A stretch of 64,000 nucleotides of DNA from Paenibacillus gallinarum (GTDB taxonomy: Bacteria; Bacillota; Bacilli; Paenibacillales; Paenibacillaceae), in NCBI RefSeq assembly GCF_014836635.1, contig NZ_JACSQL010000001.1, positions 186,001 to 250,000 of the forward strand, read 5' to 3'. The translations under genes were made by a program, and so were the position numbers. The notes beneath the pieces were generated by a model, which was not told the origin of the DNA, ran no database searches, and was given only the letters and a program-made list of their open reading frames with translations. Positions 63,601 to 64,000 of the stretch are shown here, piece by piece; the first letter of the stretch is position 1, and every line of letters starts with the position of its first letter.

Positions 63601-64000
63601 CTACATCCAGATCATGATAGCAGCATAAGCTAAAAATAGAGCCATCATCATATTAACCGTCTTATTATATTTCTGTAGTAACTTCTTAAAGACTGCACCA
63701 AAAAGAACCCATGTTGTAAAAGCTGAAAGTCCAATCATTGTTATCACTATAATACTGATCGTCAAAGCAGAGATCGTGCTATAGTATGGCATAATAAAGC
63801 TTGGAATTACAGTCAGTGTAAAAAGTATGGTCTTTGGATTTAAGAACTGCATAAGGAAACCTGATAGGAAGGTAGTCGTTTGGTTTACTATTGGGTTTGA
63901 TGTATCCGTTTTGTAAATTTGATAAGCAAGATAGAACATATAAATGCTCCCAATGATCTGCATCACAATTAATATTTTCGGTATGATCGTTATCATAATC
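63601..64000 (-). CDS. LysE/RhtB-family amino acid exporter, 3' part
   Basis: The frame is open at the window end; about 132 residues remain of a protein that is usually near 200. Visible are YMFYLAYQIYKT, GFLMQFLNPKTILFTLTVIP (the conserved NPK motif) and three to four membrane spans. LysE-family proteins export lysine, threonine, homoserine or related compounds. It precedes the AraC regulator gene on the same strand. Confidence 0.85.
   Translation of the reverse strand, partial: IMITIIPKILIVMQIIGSIYMFYLAYQIYKTDTSNPIVNQTTTFLSGFLMQFLNPKTILFTLTVIPSFIMPYYSTISALTISIIVITMIGLSAFTTWVLFGAVFKKLLQKYNKTVNMMMALFLAYAAIMIWM

Overview
The window reads as a chromosome segment of a spore-former of the Paenibacillus type (low-to-middle GC Bacillota). 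Pointers are strong AGGAGG-type ribosome binding sites, frequent TTG/GTG starts, S-layer homology domains, two GH43 arabinanases beside an HTH sensor gene, a B. subtilis-like hexuronate cluster (uxuA, SDR, yjmD-like), a ywqA/ywqB-like helicase/SWIM pair and a tcyP-like cystine carrier. The genus is an inference from gene content. No rRNA, tRNA or CRISPR array was seen.

1-39.5 kb is ordinary, well-ordered chromosome. It holds the end of a cobalamin operon (cobU, cobS, cobQ), a cystine symporter, a proline dipeptidase, a two-gene ThrE exporter, arabinan degradation (regulator, secreted endo-arabinanase, cytoplasmic GH43 enzyme), D-mannonate catabolism divided by a large palindrome, speD, several methyltransferases and acetyltransferases, an orphan NlpA lipoprotein, alkaline phosphatase, recQ with a radical SAM gene, the SNF2/SWIM pair and msrA. 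Most units end in clear hairpin terminators, many shared by converging genes.

39.6-47.8 kb is the most unusual part. After a decayed tyrosine recombinase come AT-rich, all-forward genes (SUKH, an unknown membrane protein, a PD-(D/E)XK-like protein, a small unknown, a GIY-YIG/TPR protein, a zinc-ribbon DUF4145 protein). Most are followed within about 6-50 bases of the stop codon by one structured repeat of about 95-170 bp. The repeats start with ATAAC(4 nt)TATTCACG, end with CGTGAATA(7 nt)GTTAT, enclose two further stem-loops, and change in step on both arms. This is the layout of integron gene cassettes with attC sites, but with a different sequence and in a Gram-positive-type genome.

47.8-53.3 kb interrupts the array with a MATE transporter, an acetyltransferase, padR with an esterase fragment, an IS3 remnant and a chemotaxis receptor. 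From 53.4 to 60.8 kb the repeats return, several of them decayed. One interval between two decayed repeats holds a complete-looking type I toxin-antitoxin unit: a 31-residue holin-like toxin with an occluded ribosome binding site and a converging antisense RNA sharing a bidirectional terminator. This part also holds a secreted SLH-anchored protein.

61-64 kb returns to single genes: a lipoprotein, an acetyltransferase preceded by a 16-codon leader ORF and a perfect palindrome, an AraC regulator and a LysE exporter cut by the window end.
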